This document shows, piece after piece, positions 46,491 to 62,378 of a stretch of DNA of 64,000 bases. The stretch spans positions 21,824,001 through 21,888,000 of the forward strand of contig OY756970.1 in the NCBI GenBank assembly GCA_963580455.1, given 5' to 3'. Under the pieces are notes generated by a model. That model saw only the letters and a program-made list of their open reading frames with translations, had not been told where the DNA came from and searched no databases. The stretch comes from Euonymus europaeus (taxonomy: Eukaryota > Streptophyta > Magnoliopsida > Celastrales > Celastraceae). Made by a program: the position numbers and the translations under genes. Positions within the stretch are counted from its first letter, which is position 1; every line of letters starts with the position of its first letter.

Positions 46491-49400
46491 CTATATCCAA
46501 GCGAGAGAGCCCCTGTCATTTGTTCCTTGAGGTCGGCCCCTAGTTGGTGTAGGTGGTCTGTTAGCATTTAGCTCCTAATCGCATAAAAAAGACAGCGTCA
46601 ACAAAATTAATGCACCACATGATTGCATAACTGAAAATGATGACTGAATTCAACAGTACACAACATAATCAACAGCCACACCTGCATCCATGTATCTTCA
46701 ATGTGTCGTTCAGGTGATGTTTCTGGTGATGAAATTGCAGGTGGTAAAGGATGAATGAGTTTAGGAACCACAACAAGATCTCTCCCTAAAACTAGGATTG
46801 CCCCAGCATTATTTGCAGTACCTGTTACAATAGAGAACAAGCAAGATTGGAACTCCAAATGTTCAATCATTTTTTTGAGTGTCGTTTTTTTTTAACAATC
46901 ATCTGCAGGGTTTAGTAACAGCGAGAAAGAGTTAAAACAGATGCCGATAACATACCACAGTAATTGGTAGCTGAGAAAAGAGTAATTAAGTGTCCCTGAG
47001 CAAAACGCTCAAATCCATCCATCACACATTCATGTGCACGTACAATCAATTGAAGATCGTTGTTGTTGCAGAATTCCATAACACGATCAGGCTGACAACA
47101 GCAAATTATAAATCAAAAGAAATCATATCAAAATTCTTGACAAAATGCCAAAACTGCCTTGCCTGTTAAGTAAAAAGAACTACATATGAAAGGGTGAAGA
47201 AAGCAGCAAAACATATGATGAATAGGAACAGGAAAATAGAATTTTAACTTCATCTTTATAACTTTTATGAAACAACCACGAGAACTCAATTATGCAATAA
47301 AAAAAGTACAAGCAATCTTAAACCCAGTTTTCAAACCAGTGCAATTCCATTTAGGTCATGGAAAACCTTCCAAAACAGTAATTAATGCAATGCACAAGTA
47401 GAAATAAATGTAAAGCACAGAAAACAATAGCATAAAGATAGAATACTTACCCCAAAAGTAACCAACCCTGGGCCTCTAGCATTTGGTCGCAATCCTTCCA
47501 CACTATCATTTTCCGTTGGATCAGACCTAAGAGGGAAAATGAGAATATTATTTACAGATCAATTTATTAATTGATAGGTAAAAGCCTAAAAGATAAACAA
47601 CACCAGTGTATAATGCTCCAACAATTGTCGGCGTTGGAGACGAACAATCGTACCCCCACATAATATGTGGAGAGATTTTTTTTCAAGAATTGAATTAGTG
47701 ACCTCTAAGTTGCACTCCTGCAACTCTAACAATGGGCCACATGTTCGTTTGTAATTTATTAATTGATACACTAAAAAATTAGGAAAACAAAAGTACAACA
47801 GTATAGCCGTGCACCAACCACAACAAATCCATTAGCACAATAGAGCCTGCTTCCATTGTGATGGGACGCTGAAGGCTCTCAATCTGTTCTAAATGATTTA
47901 TCGACCGGCCAATACCACCATGCATGCAAATGATTTTCTTCTCAATTAGAGCTGCCAAAGGCAACCAATTGAACAAACGATTTATCCGGTGCCAAGCCCA
48001 AATTCCATCCCTCTCGCCCTGTTACAATCCATGAAATTTGTAACGGAAAATACAGGAGGGAGGTAAAGGAGTACAATACTTGAAACATCTAACACAATAC
48101 CATGCGCTCTATGCATTCAATACGAAAGCCAAAAAGGGCATTGATATCTGCAGCTTCATGGTTCCCACGAATTAAATGTATGTTGTTTGGGTATTCAACC
48201 TGCATCAGTGACGGAATGAGGCGCAACTCTGAGCCACCAAGCCTCAAAAAAGTAGGAATAAGGAGCAATCAGACTATTGACAGAAAGGGCAAGCCTCAAA
48301 GGTACCTTCAAAGCAAGCAGAAGAGTAATGGTCTCTAAGCTGTGTTGGCCCCGGTCAACATAATCTCCTAAGAAGAGATAGTCGATATATCTGACAGTCC
48401 ATCATAAAAATCAGTGACGAAGGAGAATTTTGAAAAACAAAGGTCCAAGGAAAATAGTAAAAAGCAACTCAAATGAAATCAACCAGTAGAAGGATTTCAT
48501 AAAAATTAAAAAGTATTCAAGTTTTGATCATCGTAAATGAGCATGCCTATTTATTCCTACTTATTCATGCCTCTATATATGGTTTTAAATGGAAAGCTTT
48601 TCTATAGATATTAAATGGAATTATTATTTTTCCACATTTATTCCTACTAAATGCAAGTCTGGCACCGTCACTTTACATCTCATTTTTGTAATTCACAGTC
48701 CAACTTTAATAACTTCTACAAATGAAAAGAGACTTACCCCATATATGGCCCAAATCTCTTCCTCCCAACTGAAAATTCTATATCTCCAAAGCCAACTTAT
48801 GATGCTGTTGTCCTCAACAGCCCCAAACTTTCACTTTATATCCATATCTTAAAAATAAAATAAAAAAACTCGCAGGTTTTAGTTTTACAAACCCTATGTT
48901 CCCATTTACTTTTCCAAATTTTACCCACATTGTAAAACAGTCAAACGCACTCTTATGACAAATATGTCCTTTTTCATTAAACTCAGTTCTAGCCATTGCA
49001 CATAAACTCTATTCCTAAAACTCAAAAGCCTAAATTTGAAAAAACAAATTGGCATCAGTCTTGCATAACTTGAAAGGCAACAATACACGTAAACATATAG
49101 CTGAAGCACATAAAACACCCCCACCCCACACCCAAATCAAGGTTCTTACGCGATGTCCCCAGCTGTTGAAGGTGCACCATACTCATCAAAAAGTCGCATG
49201 AGATCCCCAAATTGTCCATGCAAATCACCAAATATTTTAATCGGAGCTTTAAGCTGCAGAACACTTGGTCCAGTAGAGAATATCCTTTCAGCATTGTCAC
49301 AAAGATCTGCAATTTCATTGCAATCTAAAAAAAATTGACGACGAACTGGAGGTTTCCAACCACGAGGCTTCAAGAGATGCGCTATAACCTGGCAATGGAA

Positions 49401-52400
49401 GGTCAAAGGACAATATGTAAGAACAAAATTAAGAAACATATGTAATAAATGAAATTATGCTCTAGGAAAAATGATTCAGCTAGAACATCATAAAGGGACA
49501 AACCTGCATGCATACCAGGAACAAAGGACCAAAAAAACCACCTCTCAAATATCGAGAACGCAAGCAAAAAAAAGACCTCTTTATTATTTATACACTTGGA
49601 GAAGGCATATGATAAGGTCACAATTAGTTATATTACTGTGATCAAGGATATGTATGAAGGAGCTGTAGCTAGTGCTAGGACTAAGAGTAGAATTATAGGG
49701 GGAATCTCCCATCACAATAGGTATAAACTTTATACCAGGGGTTGGCACTAAACTCGTTCCTATTTGTTATAGTTATGGATGAACTCACAAAACATTTCCA
49801 AGGTGAGATACCTTGGTACATTTTGTTTGCGGATGATATAATTCTAGTGAATGAGACAACATTATGAGTTAACTCAAAACTCGAAATGTAGAGGCAAACC
49901 TTAGAGTTTAAAGGATTCAAATTAAGAAGGACTAAAGCACAATATGTGAAATGTAAATTTAACAAGAGCAAGGAACAAAAAAATGATTGAAACAAATGAG
50001 AGAAAATAACAAAAAGCATAGTTTTTAAATATCTTGGCTCAATTTATCCAAGATGACGGAGACATTAGTAAAATGTAGCTAATAGGCTTAAAAATGAGTG
50101 GTTGAAGTGGAGGAGTGCATACATGATTTTATGCGACCGAATGATTCCTTTTAAGATTGAAACAAAAAATCTATAAGTTGACCATACGACCAGCAATAAT
50201 GTATGGTTCTGGTGTCCGGCTATTAAGAGACAACTTATTCAAAAAAATGCATGCAGCAGAAATGTGATTTTTTCGTTTGTGATGTGTGGCCACACAAGAA
50301 AAAATAGGAATATAGGATAATACATGAGATTATTAGATCTAAGGTAGGAGTAACATCAATTGGAGATAAATTACGCGAAAACCATTTAAGATGATATGGG
50401 TAATGTATAGGAGAACCAAGATAATTTGTGTATGAGAGAATAAGAAGCGAAGGGGAAGACCTAAAAAGACATGGCTTAAAGTAGTAAGAAAGGATATGGA
50501 TTTAATAGGAATTACTAAATGCGTGATCATAAATAGAAACGAAAGGCGGAAATAAATACACGTAGTGAATTCCATTTGATTTTCCCATAGATAATGTAGT
50601 CGACCCCATTCTTTTGGGATAAAGGCTCCTATGATAATGATGACGATGTTTAACCAGAGTAATATCAAGCAAATCTATGCGATAAAGAGAAACAAGAATC
50701 TTAGACTAGCACCACGATAATTGTCATTCAAACTAATCGCACCATGACACAAATGTCATTTGTTGCTCACCAGTTCACCAGCAAAGATACAACTGTGCGT
50801 GTGGATCACAAGTTCAAAATTTCACAAGGATGCATCTACCAATATTCCCAGCGCCAGAATCTTTCAAATCTATTGTAAATGAAATATACACATAATATAT
50901 AACTATTAGTACCTTCTTGGGAACACTATTGATGGACATCTGTCGATCTAGAAGTTTCCTGGCTGCAGTTGCATTCTCAGGAGTTCCATAGCTAACCCGC
51001 CTCCCTTCATTTTCAAATTGATCAATTGAAAGTTGCCTGACCATACCACCTAAAGCTCCACCAGTCTCTGCCGCCACAACAACCTGACAATTCCAGAGTA
51101 TATCAGATTAAGAGAGTAGTGTAATTTAAGGTTACTGTCAATAAACACCAAAACAACATAAATGAAGGTTGAGAATATTATACTGACAGCCCTGTGATGC
51201 AGCCGAACTCCAGCTGGTGCAACATCATTTGAACCGGTAGAATCAGGCACCTTTATCAAGGTTGACATCTGTTTCCCACTAGGGGTGGCATCTGCCCCGC
51301 CATCCCTGTCTGGCAGATCAACTTCTCCATTAACTTGCCGTGCCTTTGCAGCAGCCAATGTGGCGCTGATAGCCTCAGCTTCTGCAGCTGATGCTTCCAC
51401 CAAATACTCAACACCTTTGCTTGTTCTCCTGTAAGGTAATTCCAACCCAATAATCCATCAATGAAATAAGAAACCATTCATTTCATAACTTATTTCCAAC
51501 GCAAATCAAGAAATGCAGCAATAGGCTTACCGTGATCCCTGCAGCACTGCATTTTCAGTGCTTATATCAGTATACATGTCGCCATTTACAGGTGGGGCAA
51601 CTGGATTACCCAACACCACTGCACCATCAGATACTGCTTCAGGCATTGTTTGCCTTATCTGTTCATCAATGAATCCATAACTTCCAGGCGCCCGCCCCGG
51701 TTGTAAATTAGACACAGCAGCTGCTGCAGCAGCAGCATGAGAAGCTGAAGAAGTTGTTTCAGCAGCCGCTAGATCTTCAGCAACAAGAAGATCATCAAGC
51801 AACACCCCTACAGAAAAACACAACATAATTAACTGTGTGATCAACAGCAAAGCAGGTTAATATAAAAGGATTTAGGATCAACATTCAAATAAGAGCACAT
51901 GGGATCTTCATCCAACGCTCATGAGCTTGTAAGTTGAAAACAGAGTTCCTGGTCACTTTCACAATGAGTACTTCAGAGTATAAATTAAGCTTGTAGGAAG
52001 AGCAACATCACTTTCAAAAGCACATTTTTAATTAAAAAATTTTAAAAATATTATAGCAACTTCTTTGGCTATTAGCGAAGGAAGTATCTAGCAACAAGTT
52101 CAGGTGTAAACTTCTTGGTTGACCCAAACACTGGTTTGGATGACTTAATTATTGGGTGCACCACTCTGAGAAACTCTGTTTGGAAGGGGGGAAAGCTGAG
52201 GGGCTATAAAGTAAGTCCAGTTTCTTGTTTCTTTTGGAAGATCCACTCTCCACTTCTTTAGACGATTCGATAGAAGAAACATGAGATCTTCTAACCAATT
52301 TTCTCTCTTTTCAACAATGTCATTTAGTCCTTGATTCATGGTACCTCTTCTAATTAGGGCAGAGTGGGATGATGAGTTGTTTTTTTTTAAATACAGACTT

Positions 52401-55400
52401 GCATTATGTCTTGCGAGTGTATCTTTTTTCAACGGTAAACAAGCTCCTTCAAAATTCAACTCTGATTGGCCATGTCGTACTGCAAGCACAAGATCTTACA
52501 GCAATGCAACCAAAGTGCAACTTAAAAGAAAATTGAATATACACATTCATAATTACTTCCACACCAGCATCGTCTATTGTGCCCAGCACCTCGACGTTCA
52601 GCATTTTTTGCAAAACTAGGTATTATACTGTCATCCTATAACTGAGAAATAAGAAATAAATAAAATTTGTATGAATGTGACCTGCTCTGTCTTATCACCA
52701 ACTACGCTAGTCCTATTACGGGGATAATTCTTTACAATACAGCTCACTCATCCACTTTAGAACGTGTTTTCAGTAAAATAATGAGCTACCCAATCCCAAA
52801 TATTATAATCAATTGCAGCAACTGGTATACAAACTAGGCATGAGCAGAAACTTCAATGCCATGCAACGGTGTCCACAAAGCAATTTTATTAGTATTTGAA
52901 AGAACCTGAAGTAAATATTTTCCTCGATACATGTTTCCATCAAAATAAGGCTTGCAAAGTTGCAAAGTGGTTTATCATACTGTTTTATGAACAGATTAAA
53001 TAGCTGAAAAAGGGTCATAGGCTAAGGACTACACAACAGAGAAAGGAAATGTCGAAAATAGATGTAACAAGTCAAAGGTTACCAGTAGCTTTCTATCTTA
53101 CCACCACGTAAACCACCATAAATGAATATTAAGTCACCCACGGCAGCAGCCGCATGCCTGCAACGCCTTGTCAACTCAACCGCAGCATCTCCACCAGCCA
53201 TATCAGCACTGTATCTTCCAGTCCTGGGACTTGTGACTACAGATTTAGTGTCACACCAAACTCCTGCTGCAGTATCCAGTACTGTGACAAGCGGAATGCA
53301 ATGAATTTGTGAGAATTCTTTGGATGCATCTTACCTTTACACAACTAATTTAATTTTAAATATTACAGCAACAATATAAATATAATAATATAATAATAAT
53401 AGTAACAATAGAAGAACATAAGCGATTACGATGGTTTCAACTTTTACAATAAGTTCAGTGTCAATTCCAGAATTTTATGTGGGCATACAAGTGTTTTTAA
53501 CAGTTAATGGATTCCAAAGGCATAACACCAAAGATGATTTGATGGTTAAAAAACACACAAGATCCCTCCCACTAGTCCCCCGGAGTATTGCAATGAGATA
53601 GGTCGTTAACAAAATAGCATATTAAGTATCAAGACACCAATAAAATAACTTGCATTCAGAAAAATATGAGATATGCATGCACATAAGATGGAGAGAGAAC
53701 CACATAATGAGATGCTAATAGCTAAAACAGCTAATGAAGATAGCATGCATAAGTGATAAGTTGCCACTGGATACAAAAGGATATAAGATAATCTCATCCA
53801 GCCCTCAGTTGCAAGACACACTTTCTGAGGACAATGTAATTTGCCTCCAGATATACCAATAACTCAGTCATTATCATCTTATAACACAGAACAATTTATG
53901 CCCAAAAGGATAAACTAACCCCAAGTTAAGTCTAATGGTTAATTGCCATTATTATTTATGAATAAAGCTGTGAGCTCTACGTGTGAAATTGATATACTGC
54001 TCATTGTCAGTTGAACAGAACTTCAAAATATTAACACATCAACAGTGAGAGGATGGAAAAGGAAATGGTACAAAGACGATTAGTTGCCTAGAAATGTGCG
54101 CTCTAATGACACAACTTTTCGTCATATGAACACATTTTTGACAACCTAGAAACACCATTGCAGAATAACATAAAACAGACAAGTCCAAACTGTAAGGCAG
54201 TCATTATGAACCTGCAATACTTGATGAGTCTTCCACCATGCGTCCACCACCAAGTGCCCCTCCAGACACATGCAACCGTGCATTAACAAAAACCTAACAA
54301 ACAAATATGGAAAGGAGAAATCGCGATGAAAAATCCAAAATTTTCAACAGAATCCTTTTAGTTTCGAAAGCGATCAAGAAATGATAGTATAGCCTACCGC
54401 AGCATGTTGATATCTTGGAGATGGAGAGACACCAGGAGCAATTGCCCATTCCCACCGCCCATCCCTATGTTTAGCAAGTCCATATGCACTTGCTAATGGC
54501 TGCAAATTAGGAGTGAACAAACAGAAAAAAAAATGTGTAAGAATCAACCAAATAATGCAATGAGAAGAAAATTGGCTAGATAAAAAATATCGTGAACCGG
54601 GGTAAATCTCAAGAGGCAGGAAGATCAACCTTTACTATTAGCCAATTAAAAATTCAGGGAAGTCCTACAAATCAAATTTCTGGAACAGCTTATGAAAATT
54701 ATGTCTATCAAACGCCTAAACAAGATCTTCAAAAGAAACCATTAAACAAGATCCTCAAAAGAACTAAACTTCAGAGGAAATGAATTGGACAACTACATTC
54801 ATCCCCATGAGTCAGCTACCTTTTAAACTATGAATATATCAAGATGGTACAGCGTAGCCCCCAAACAAATCATATGAAAGTTGGATTAGGATATACACCA
54901 TCCGTCCTTCCCCGACAAGAAGAAAAGGGAAAAAAGGACAGACACAAAAGAAAGAATCTGGAATTATTCCTAGAGCCAAAGTTCTAGTAATCATAGTAAT
55001 TTAATAAAATACATTGTAAGCCACTTCATCTTTAACATCCACAGATAATGAAATTATACAAGTGGATGTCTAGTTTAGACATACCACACTGTTTGCATCC
55101 CTGCCTCCACAAAGCAGAAGAAGACCATCTGAACGAGCACTTGCTGTAGCATACCTAGTCAAATATAAAGAGTAAGATTGGGATCAACTTCAGAAAATCC
55201 AGATTAAGACACAAAAATCATATACATGTACTAGTATCATCAATAATAACAAAAAAAAAAAGCCATGGAAGATTCATTGTGGAAAAGTGCAGCAAGTGAG
55301 ACTCAGTGTTCTACACCTACTTCTCGTAACTCGTAACTGCTTTCACATGCTTTCATGATCATATTATACATAGCACATGCATTTAATGTATGCTTAACAA

Positions 55401-58400
55401 ACGACTCTAAATCAACCATTTGCCCGCTTAACATCCAATTTCCACCAATTTTCCACGGGAAGCTTGATGTTCTATCCTTGTGAACAACTTCTTGAAGATG
55501 TTTTCATCAGATGCATCGTAAAGGCACTGATATGAATTCATTACTGAATGTAAAATTCTATTGAAGCACCGAGAAGGTGCAAACAGGGGGTGATGGCCCT
55601 GATTAATGAGCTTCTCTTCTGGTGCATGTACCATGTTTGGCAGCAATCACCTTTCTCCACAGCTGATCCATATGCACATTAAACTTCTTCAACCATTTAC
55701 CCAGTAATGCTTTATTAAGGCTGACCAGGGAAATCATACCAAAACCTCCTAATTCCTCAGGAAGTTATATTGACTTTCCATCCACAAGATGCATCTTTCT
55801 ACTAATTCAAAAGTATCCTTCAAAAAGAGTATGCACGTTATAGTCCCAATCCTAGTTGCAACGGAAGCAGGAATAAGGCAGAGAGACATAAGATAGACAA
55901 GCATGTTAGGAAGACGGCTTTCCACAAGAGTGAGTCTAACAACCTTGGAAAGATTCTTCAGCTTCCAGCCGGATAATTCTTTTTATCAGATTTGGACACA
56001 ATGGGATTCCAGATTGTAGCTGCCACTGGGTATACCCTTGGCAGCTTATGGAAAAATTGCGGTTAAACTTGGATCTTGGATGTGTATATATTTGTCAACA
56101 GAAGAAAGTTGACAGCTACAATCCCTCTCACCATTTTCTTTTCAGATCCCATGGAGGGAAAGAAACAGGAGAACCTTAGTGTGAGAGAAACTTCTAAAGT
56201 AAAGCTTTCGGCAAAGTAGAAAGTGCAGTATGATTGACTAATATTTTTATCCACAAGATGCCATCCCCTTCATGCCTAATCAAAGATTTTCTTTAACTTT
56301 TTGAATGGAACAATTTTCTTTAACTGTAAAGAAAAAGGGAATAACTTAAACCATCCAATTTTCATTCATTTCCCCATTTTCATTGAAATTTTGAGGGAAT
56401 GGTATCAAACATTTAATAAACGAACAAGCACTCTGTAAGATCGCACGGTTCTAATTAAAATAGTAATTTACATACAAAAACAGTTTCTACTTAGAAGTTT
56501 GCAAAACAATCGGGAGTAAAATGTAGAACCTCTAAGCTTATATCATTAATGAAGAGAACAACGACAATGAGGTCTCCGACGTTAAGAACAATGTTAAAGG
56601 ATAAATAAATTGAAAAGAAACTCATTCTAACCTAATATACTCAATACTAACAAAATAGTCTTGCTATATATGACAAGCCAAAATATCCATCCACTTCATA
56701 GAAAATGGACTCTTAATATCAAATTATCAATATTTTACAATGGTATCTGATTTCAATAAAGAAGCAATAATGTATTCCGCTGTTTTTTCTTCCTTTGGAT
56801 AAACTACTAAAAAGTTAAGAGTATAAATCTTAGGGGTAGTGCCTATTGGAGATAAAATTGAAGAAAGCTTAAGATGGTATGGATGTATACAAAGTTGAGA
56901 TGGTGCAGTAAATAGAATAGAGAAAAATTCAAGTAGGCAATAGTAAAAAGGGAAGAAAGAGACATGAATGGAAGTAATAAGGTTACATATCAGCTCTACA
57001 GTATTTTGTGGAGAGTGTAACCCCAGAAAGAAACAAATGGCAAAAGAGAATCACATTCATTCTCTCATGGATTCATGCAGCTGACAGTAGTATTCGGGGA
57101 AAAAAAATACTTTGATTGTAGTGTTCATTTTTTAGTACATTTGTTGTATATACTTGTGCGTATTTTGTTCATTTTTTCATGGAGCGTATCATATCAACTC
57201 ACGTACATGTATTAAACCACTCACGGTGGCCGAGTAGGCCGGGGATGAATCCTATCAACAAGGAGACCAAAGTTCAAATTTTCCACATCAACACCTAGCA
57301 TATTATCATATACTCGAGAGAGGGGCGATCAAAGTATCGGGGATTAAAAGCCCATGGTTCCTCATCTTAGTAAACTCCCGTGCACGAGGCCCCTGCAATG
57401 GACGGGGACGGGGTACAGACGTGATGTACGCAGACCTTACCCCACGTATTTACTATTTACTCACATAATATATGGACGCCTATTTCCAAGAATTAAAGTT
57501 GTGACATCTAAGTTGTACCCCTACAACTCTACCACTGGGCCATATGATCACCCGTGCCCATGGTTCCCCGTTGTAAAAAAGGTACATAAGTATTAAAGTA
57601 TAATGAGTATTTGGTAGAGAATGATTACGTGTAAAGAAAGACTAAACAAATTAATATGCTTTTAGTGTTGCTTTGCCATTCGACAGGAAGAGTGAAAACT
57701 TGACATAGTGGTAAAGTTGCTTCATCACAACATCGGGTAATGGATTAACTCCTGAAAATAAACTCTTAGCTATCTATCTATGGGTAAAGCTATGTAAATC
57801 TTTCCTTTTTCTAACCTCACCAATCGCATCCATTTGTGAAGTCTTGAGCACAAGAGTTGTTTATTTTTTATTTCTCCATTCTTTTTGGTTGTTCTATAGT
57901 GATGCAACTATTAATGTTATTATTAGCGTGTCGATGGAAACATGAGTTTCATACTACAACCCCGTTCAGAAAATTGGGCTGTTGTGTCATTTTTGGGATT
58001 CAAAAGAGGTGCAAAAATCGATAAAAGACTGAACTTAAGTGGTTTGGCAAATCTGGACTCTCAAAATTTCTGAAAATGCCACATCACCTTACCGTTTTGT
58101 GAGTCTTCACACGTTAAATGACCACTCCCTTCCCTTCATCTCTTTCCCATCACATCTGCAACACCAAAATCTTGCCCACTCTAGGCTCCTTCCCTCATAG
58201 TCATACACAGGGCTTTCCTTATCTATTTCATTCTCATTCTATCCCATCTTTTCATCCTCCCCATAGCTAAGTTGTGAATCGCACATAAAGTTAGTAATGT
58301 ACGAAGGTAATTGGCTTCCTTTATTCTCAACTTTTTTGATTTTGGCTCATCAAGCCTTGACTTGCGCAGTTTCATTCTAATTATTCTGTATCATAGAAAA

Positions 58401-61400
58401 GTTGTTGATCCGCTCTTCTATATAATAATACAATATAAAACCGACAATGCATTTAAGGTACAGTCCTATTTATAGATACCCAAGATATGTTGTCATGATA
58501 CACTCGAAATCCATATTATTCTGACGCATTTCTTACGTATTGCAAAAAATGGGATATCGTTAAATTAAATAATTCTTAGCACACATACAAGGAAAAGATT
58601 GCTTTATCATGGTCCTGATTAAATTATGATCAATAAATGCTACGACAGATAAACCACAACCCATTAATGAAGTCTAATAATAAAAACCCATGAAGGTGAA
58701 GATCCTGTGCAGACAACAAAAAATTCAATTAACAAATACAATCATATCGCATGGTCATAAGTAGTGCTAACTGCTAACAATATTATTAGTGTAAAAAATG
58801 AGCATATTTGACCATCAAAGGTTTTAAAAGCAACTGTGAGAGAGAGAGAGAACTTTTACATGCACGGAGGTGGACCTTCCCCTTCTGGTTCCAACTTCCG
58901 CCATTCATATGGCTTGGCAGCCGTGTCCAGGGCCCATACATCAGCCAAAGGCCGTTTTCCTAAAAATATACAGCCATTCATTAACAAATTAAATGGAAAT
59001 CTCAAATGTAACACCGATCCAGACATGCATGCATAATAAATAAGTTGAAACTTTGAGAAAGAGTTGTGCAGCGGGGATTGAGATTAGTATATACGATATC
59101 CGAAAACCAATTTGGTTTTATGCCGAGACAATCCACAATGGATGCAATATTTTTATTAAGAGGACTTGAAGAAAAATATAGACAAGGAAAAAGACGTCCA
59201 TTTAGCATTTATAGACTTGGAGAATGCATATGATAAGGTGTCTAAGGAAGTAATGCGGTAGAGGAGACAAGTCTCATTAGTTATATATTACTATGATCAA
59301 AGGTATGTATGAAGGAACCATAGCTTATTTTAGGACTAATGGAGGAGTTACAGAAAATTTCTCATCACAATAGGTTTGCACAAAGGTCGGCACTAAGCCA
59401 CTCTTATTTGTTAAAGTTATGGATGAACTCATGCGACATATCCAAGGTCAGGTACTTTGGTATATGTGGTTTGCGGATGATATAATTCTATTGGATGAGA
59501 CAATATTGAAAGATAAATCTAAACTTGAGCCTTAAAGTCTAAAGAATTTAAATTAAGTATGACTAAAACATAATATATGAAATGTAAGTTTTGTAAGAGC
59601 GGACAAGAAAATGAACAAATGATTGAATTACATGGAAGAGAAGTCACAAAAAGTATGGTTTTTAAATCTCTTCACTCGATTTTCAAAGATGACTAAGACA
59701 TTAGAAAAGATGAAGTTGATAGGATTAAAAATGGATGGATGAGTAGAGGAATGCATCCGGAATTTTATGCGACCAAATGATTATAAAATTGAAGAATTTT
59801 TTTATAGTTCAGCCATGCGACCAGCAATGATGTCTAGTTTTTGATTTTGAGTGTTGGGCTATTAAGAGAGAATATATCAAAAATGCATGTAATAGAACTG
59901 TGAATGCTTCGTTGGATGTGTGGTCACATGAGAAAATATAGGATAAGAAATGGGTTTTTAGATCTAAGCTAGAAGTAGCACTACTAATTGAAGATAAGTT
60001 ACGAGAAAATCCTTTAAGATGGTATGAACATGTTTTATGTAGAGATAGCATTCAGTGGTGAAAAGAATTGGGAAAATTTGTATAGGGGAGAATAGGAAGC
60101 AATGAGGAAGACCTAAAAAGACATGGCTTGAAGTAGTTAGAAATAATATGAATTTAATAGGAAATGATGAATCACGATCCTAGATAGAAATGAATGGAGA
60201 AAATGGATGTACATAGTGGATTTCCCTTTAATTTTTTCATAGACTTGTGTAGCCAGGCTCGGATGATGATGATGCACAAAAGTCGGCACTATAACGTCAA
60301 CTGACTTACCATCATTTCCACCAATAGCCATAAGATACCTTTGCCCCACTAAAGCCATCACATGTCCATAGCGGGGTCCTGGTCCAGGGCCTTGAACAAC
60401 AACTCTGCAGTAATGCATGCCTTCTAATTTAGAATATCATATAATAGATATGGAAGTATTGGAAGTATCAGAGCAAAAATTCTTCACGAGTCTAACCTAT
60501 GCCATCGGGGTCGTTGCTGTGTAAGGTCAAGAACATGAAGATCCTCAGCCGACAAACCAGCAGGACCGATTCCACCCTGTGTAGAGTTGTTTAGACTTTA
60601 GTGCGAATATGATGATGATTAAAAAGCATAATGAATCAAACAAAAAATTGGAGGATAGTGGAATTTTTGTTGGATAACAAACACTATGCATACCTGAATA
60701 ACTACCATAGTCCCCACAGCAGTTGCAACATGAGCAGCCCTAGGTGTGGGTGGTTCTCCAAATGGAGTGATCCTGAAAAAAGAATAATTATATGCAGTAA
60801 CATAGCATACAATAGAGTAACCTACTCAAGTGTAAAAGCATGCAGATGAAAATATTTTGGCCCTGCGCTAACCTGGACCACTTATTAGTTAACACATCAT
60901 AACAGTGAACATCAGCAGTGGCACCCGCTAGTCCTGCAGTTCAAGTAAACCCATCAAGAAAGGTCGAAAGTTGAAACAATACCACTAGAAACACCACAAG
61001 AAGTACCATTATTTCCAGAATTGAGATTTCTTACATGGAGGTTATTGGAGGGCATTGAATTCTTTTTCCTACCCAATAAATCAAGCATTATGCTAACAAT
61101 GTGACTCCTATTGTTAGGTTCAATATCTTGACAAATACCCATAATACCTACTTCGGGATGACAATTAAAACACCATGACAACAACAATATCTAGTGAATC
61201 ACTTGGACTTTACAAGAACAAGACAAGCGGAAATGCATTCACCAAAAAGAGGAAAAATTGGTACTACATAACGAAATTGCAAAAATAATACTCCCTCCGT
61301 CCCATTTTAATTGTCCCCTTCATTTTTTCAAACAGTTTAAGAAAATATTTAATTCTCTTTCAATTGGACGTTTATACCCCTATTTATAATGACGAATACT

Positions 61401-62346
61401 TTGACACTATAATTAATGTGCAGGTTATTGAGCTTTTCAAGTTAAGGGTAAATAAGAAAAAAAATGAGAAAAAATAGCTTTCATTAATTGAAATGGACAT
61501 GTATTTTGGGACATCCCAAAAAGGAATAAAGGACAATTAAAATGGGATGGAGGGAGTAGATGGATTGTCTTCAAAAGAAACTGTGAATATGGCACTGAAT
61601 CACTAAGGAATCAAAACAACTAATAGACTTCTAAGAAGTTTATGGTCAACAAAATAATAGAAATGCACCATAGGATTTAAATGGCGCTGTAATGCAATGA
61701 ACCTAGGCATCAGATGTTATCAGAATAAAAAGAATTTAAAGGCACAAAGGAATGTTTGACAACCATAATTCTTTCAAGCCAAATATCTTCAACAATTAGC
61801 TACTCATTGGAAGATTGTCATTGGCTCAACAGACTATAACTTTGGGTTCCGTTCCATGTAGTATTCTTAGATTTTTTTCCTTTCAAATATGGCATAGATA
61901 AAGTGAGTGTATTTGAGTGTGAGCACGCTAAATAGAGGCAGCACAGTGTGCCATCCCATTTAATTAAAAAGATGCGGTGGCTGCAATGACCACTGGTTCA
62001 AGTGGCAACAAACACCACCCTGACCCGGGGTTCAGAGCTTTGCCTTACCTAAAAACAAACAGATATGGTCCAGTCAAAGGAATCTAGAGGAGTATAATAT
62101 CAGTTTCAGTTCCCCGGAGACTTAAAGCTAATGGTGAGGCACAAAAAAAGGAATAATCTTTCCAAATAACAAGGATGCGTTTCTTTCTTTCCAAATTGTC
62201 CAACAAGTTGCTAATTAACTTGCCGATGTACAGGGCATCTTGCAGTTTTAATTCCAACCAGTGTTATCCTATTGAAACCTTAGAATTATCCGGCAGAGTC
62301 TATGATTGTTCTTGGTGGCTGGTGCAGCACCATCAGGGGCCTCATA

Positions 62347-62378
<32 letters not shown>

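Noticed and set aside
52145..52489. 114-codon minus-strand ORF inside a BSL intron
   Set aside because: No family recognised and BSL exons join correctly without it; perhaps transposon debris but not supportable.
57220..57310. tRNA gene suggested by GGTGGCCGAGTAGGC and GTTCAAATT
   Set aside because: No cloverleaf can be closed; more likely a SINE head or chance A/B box-like motifs.
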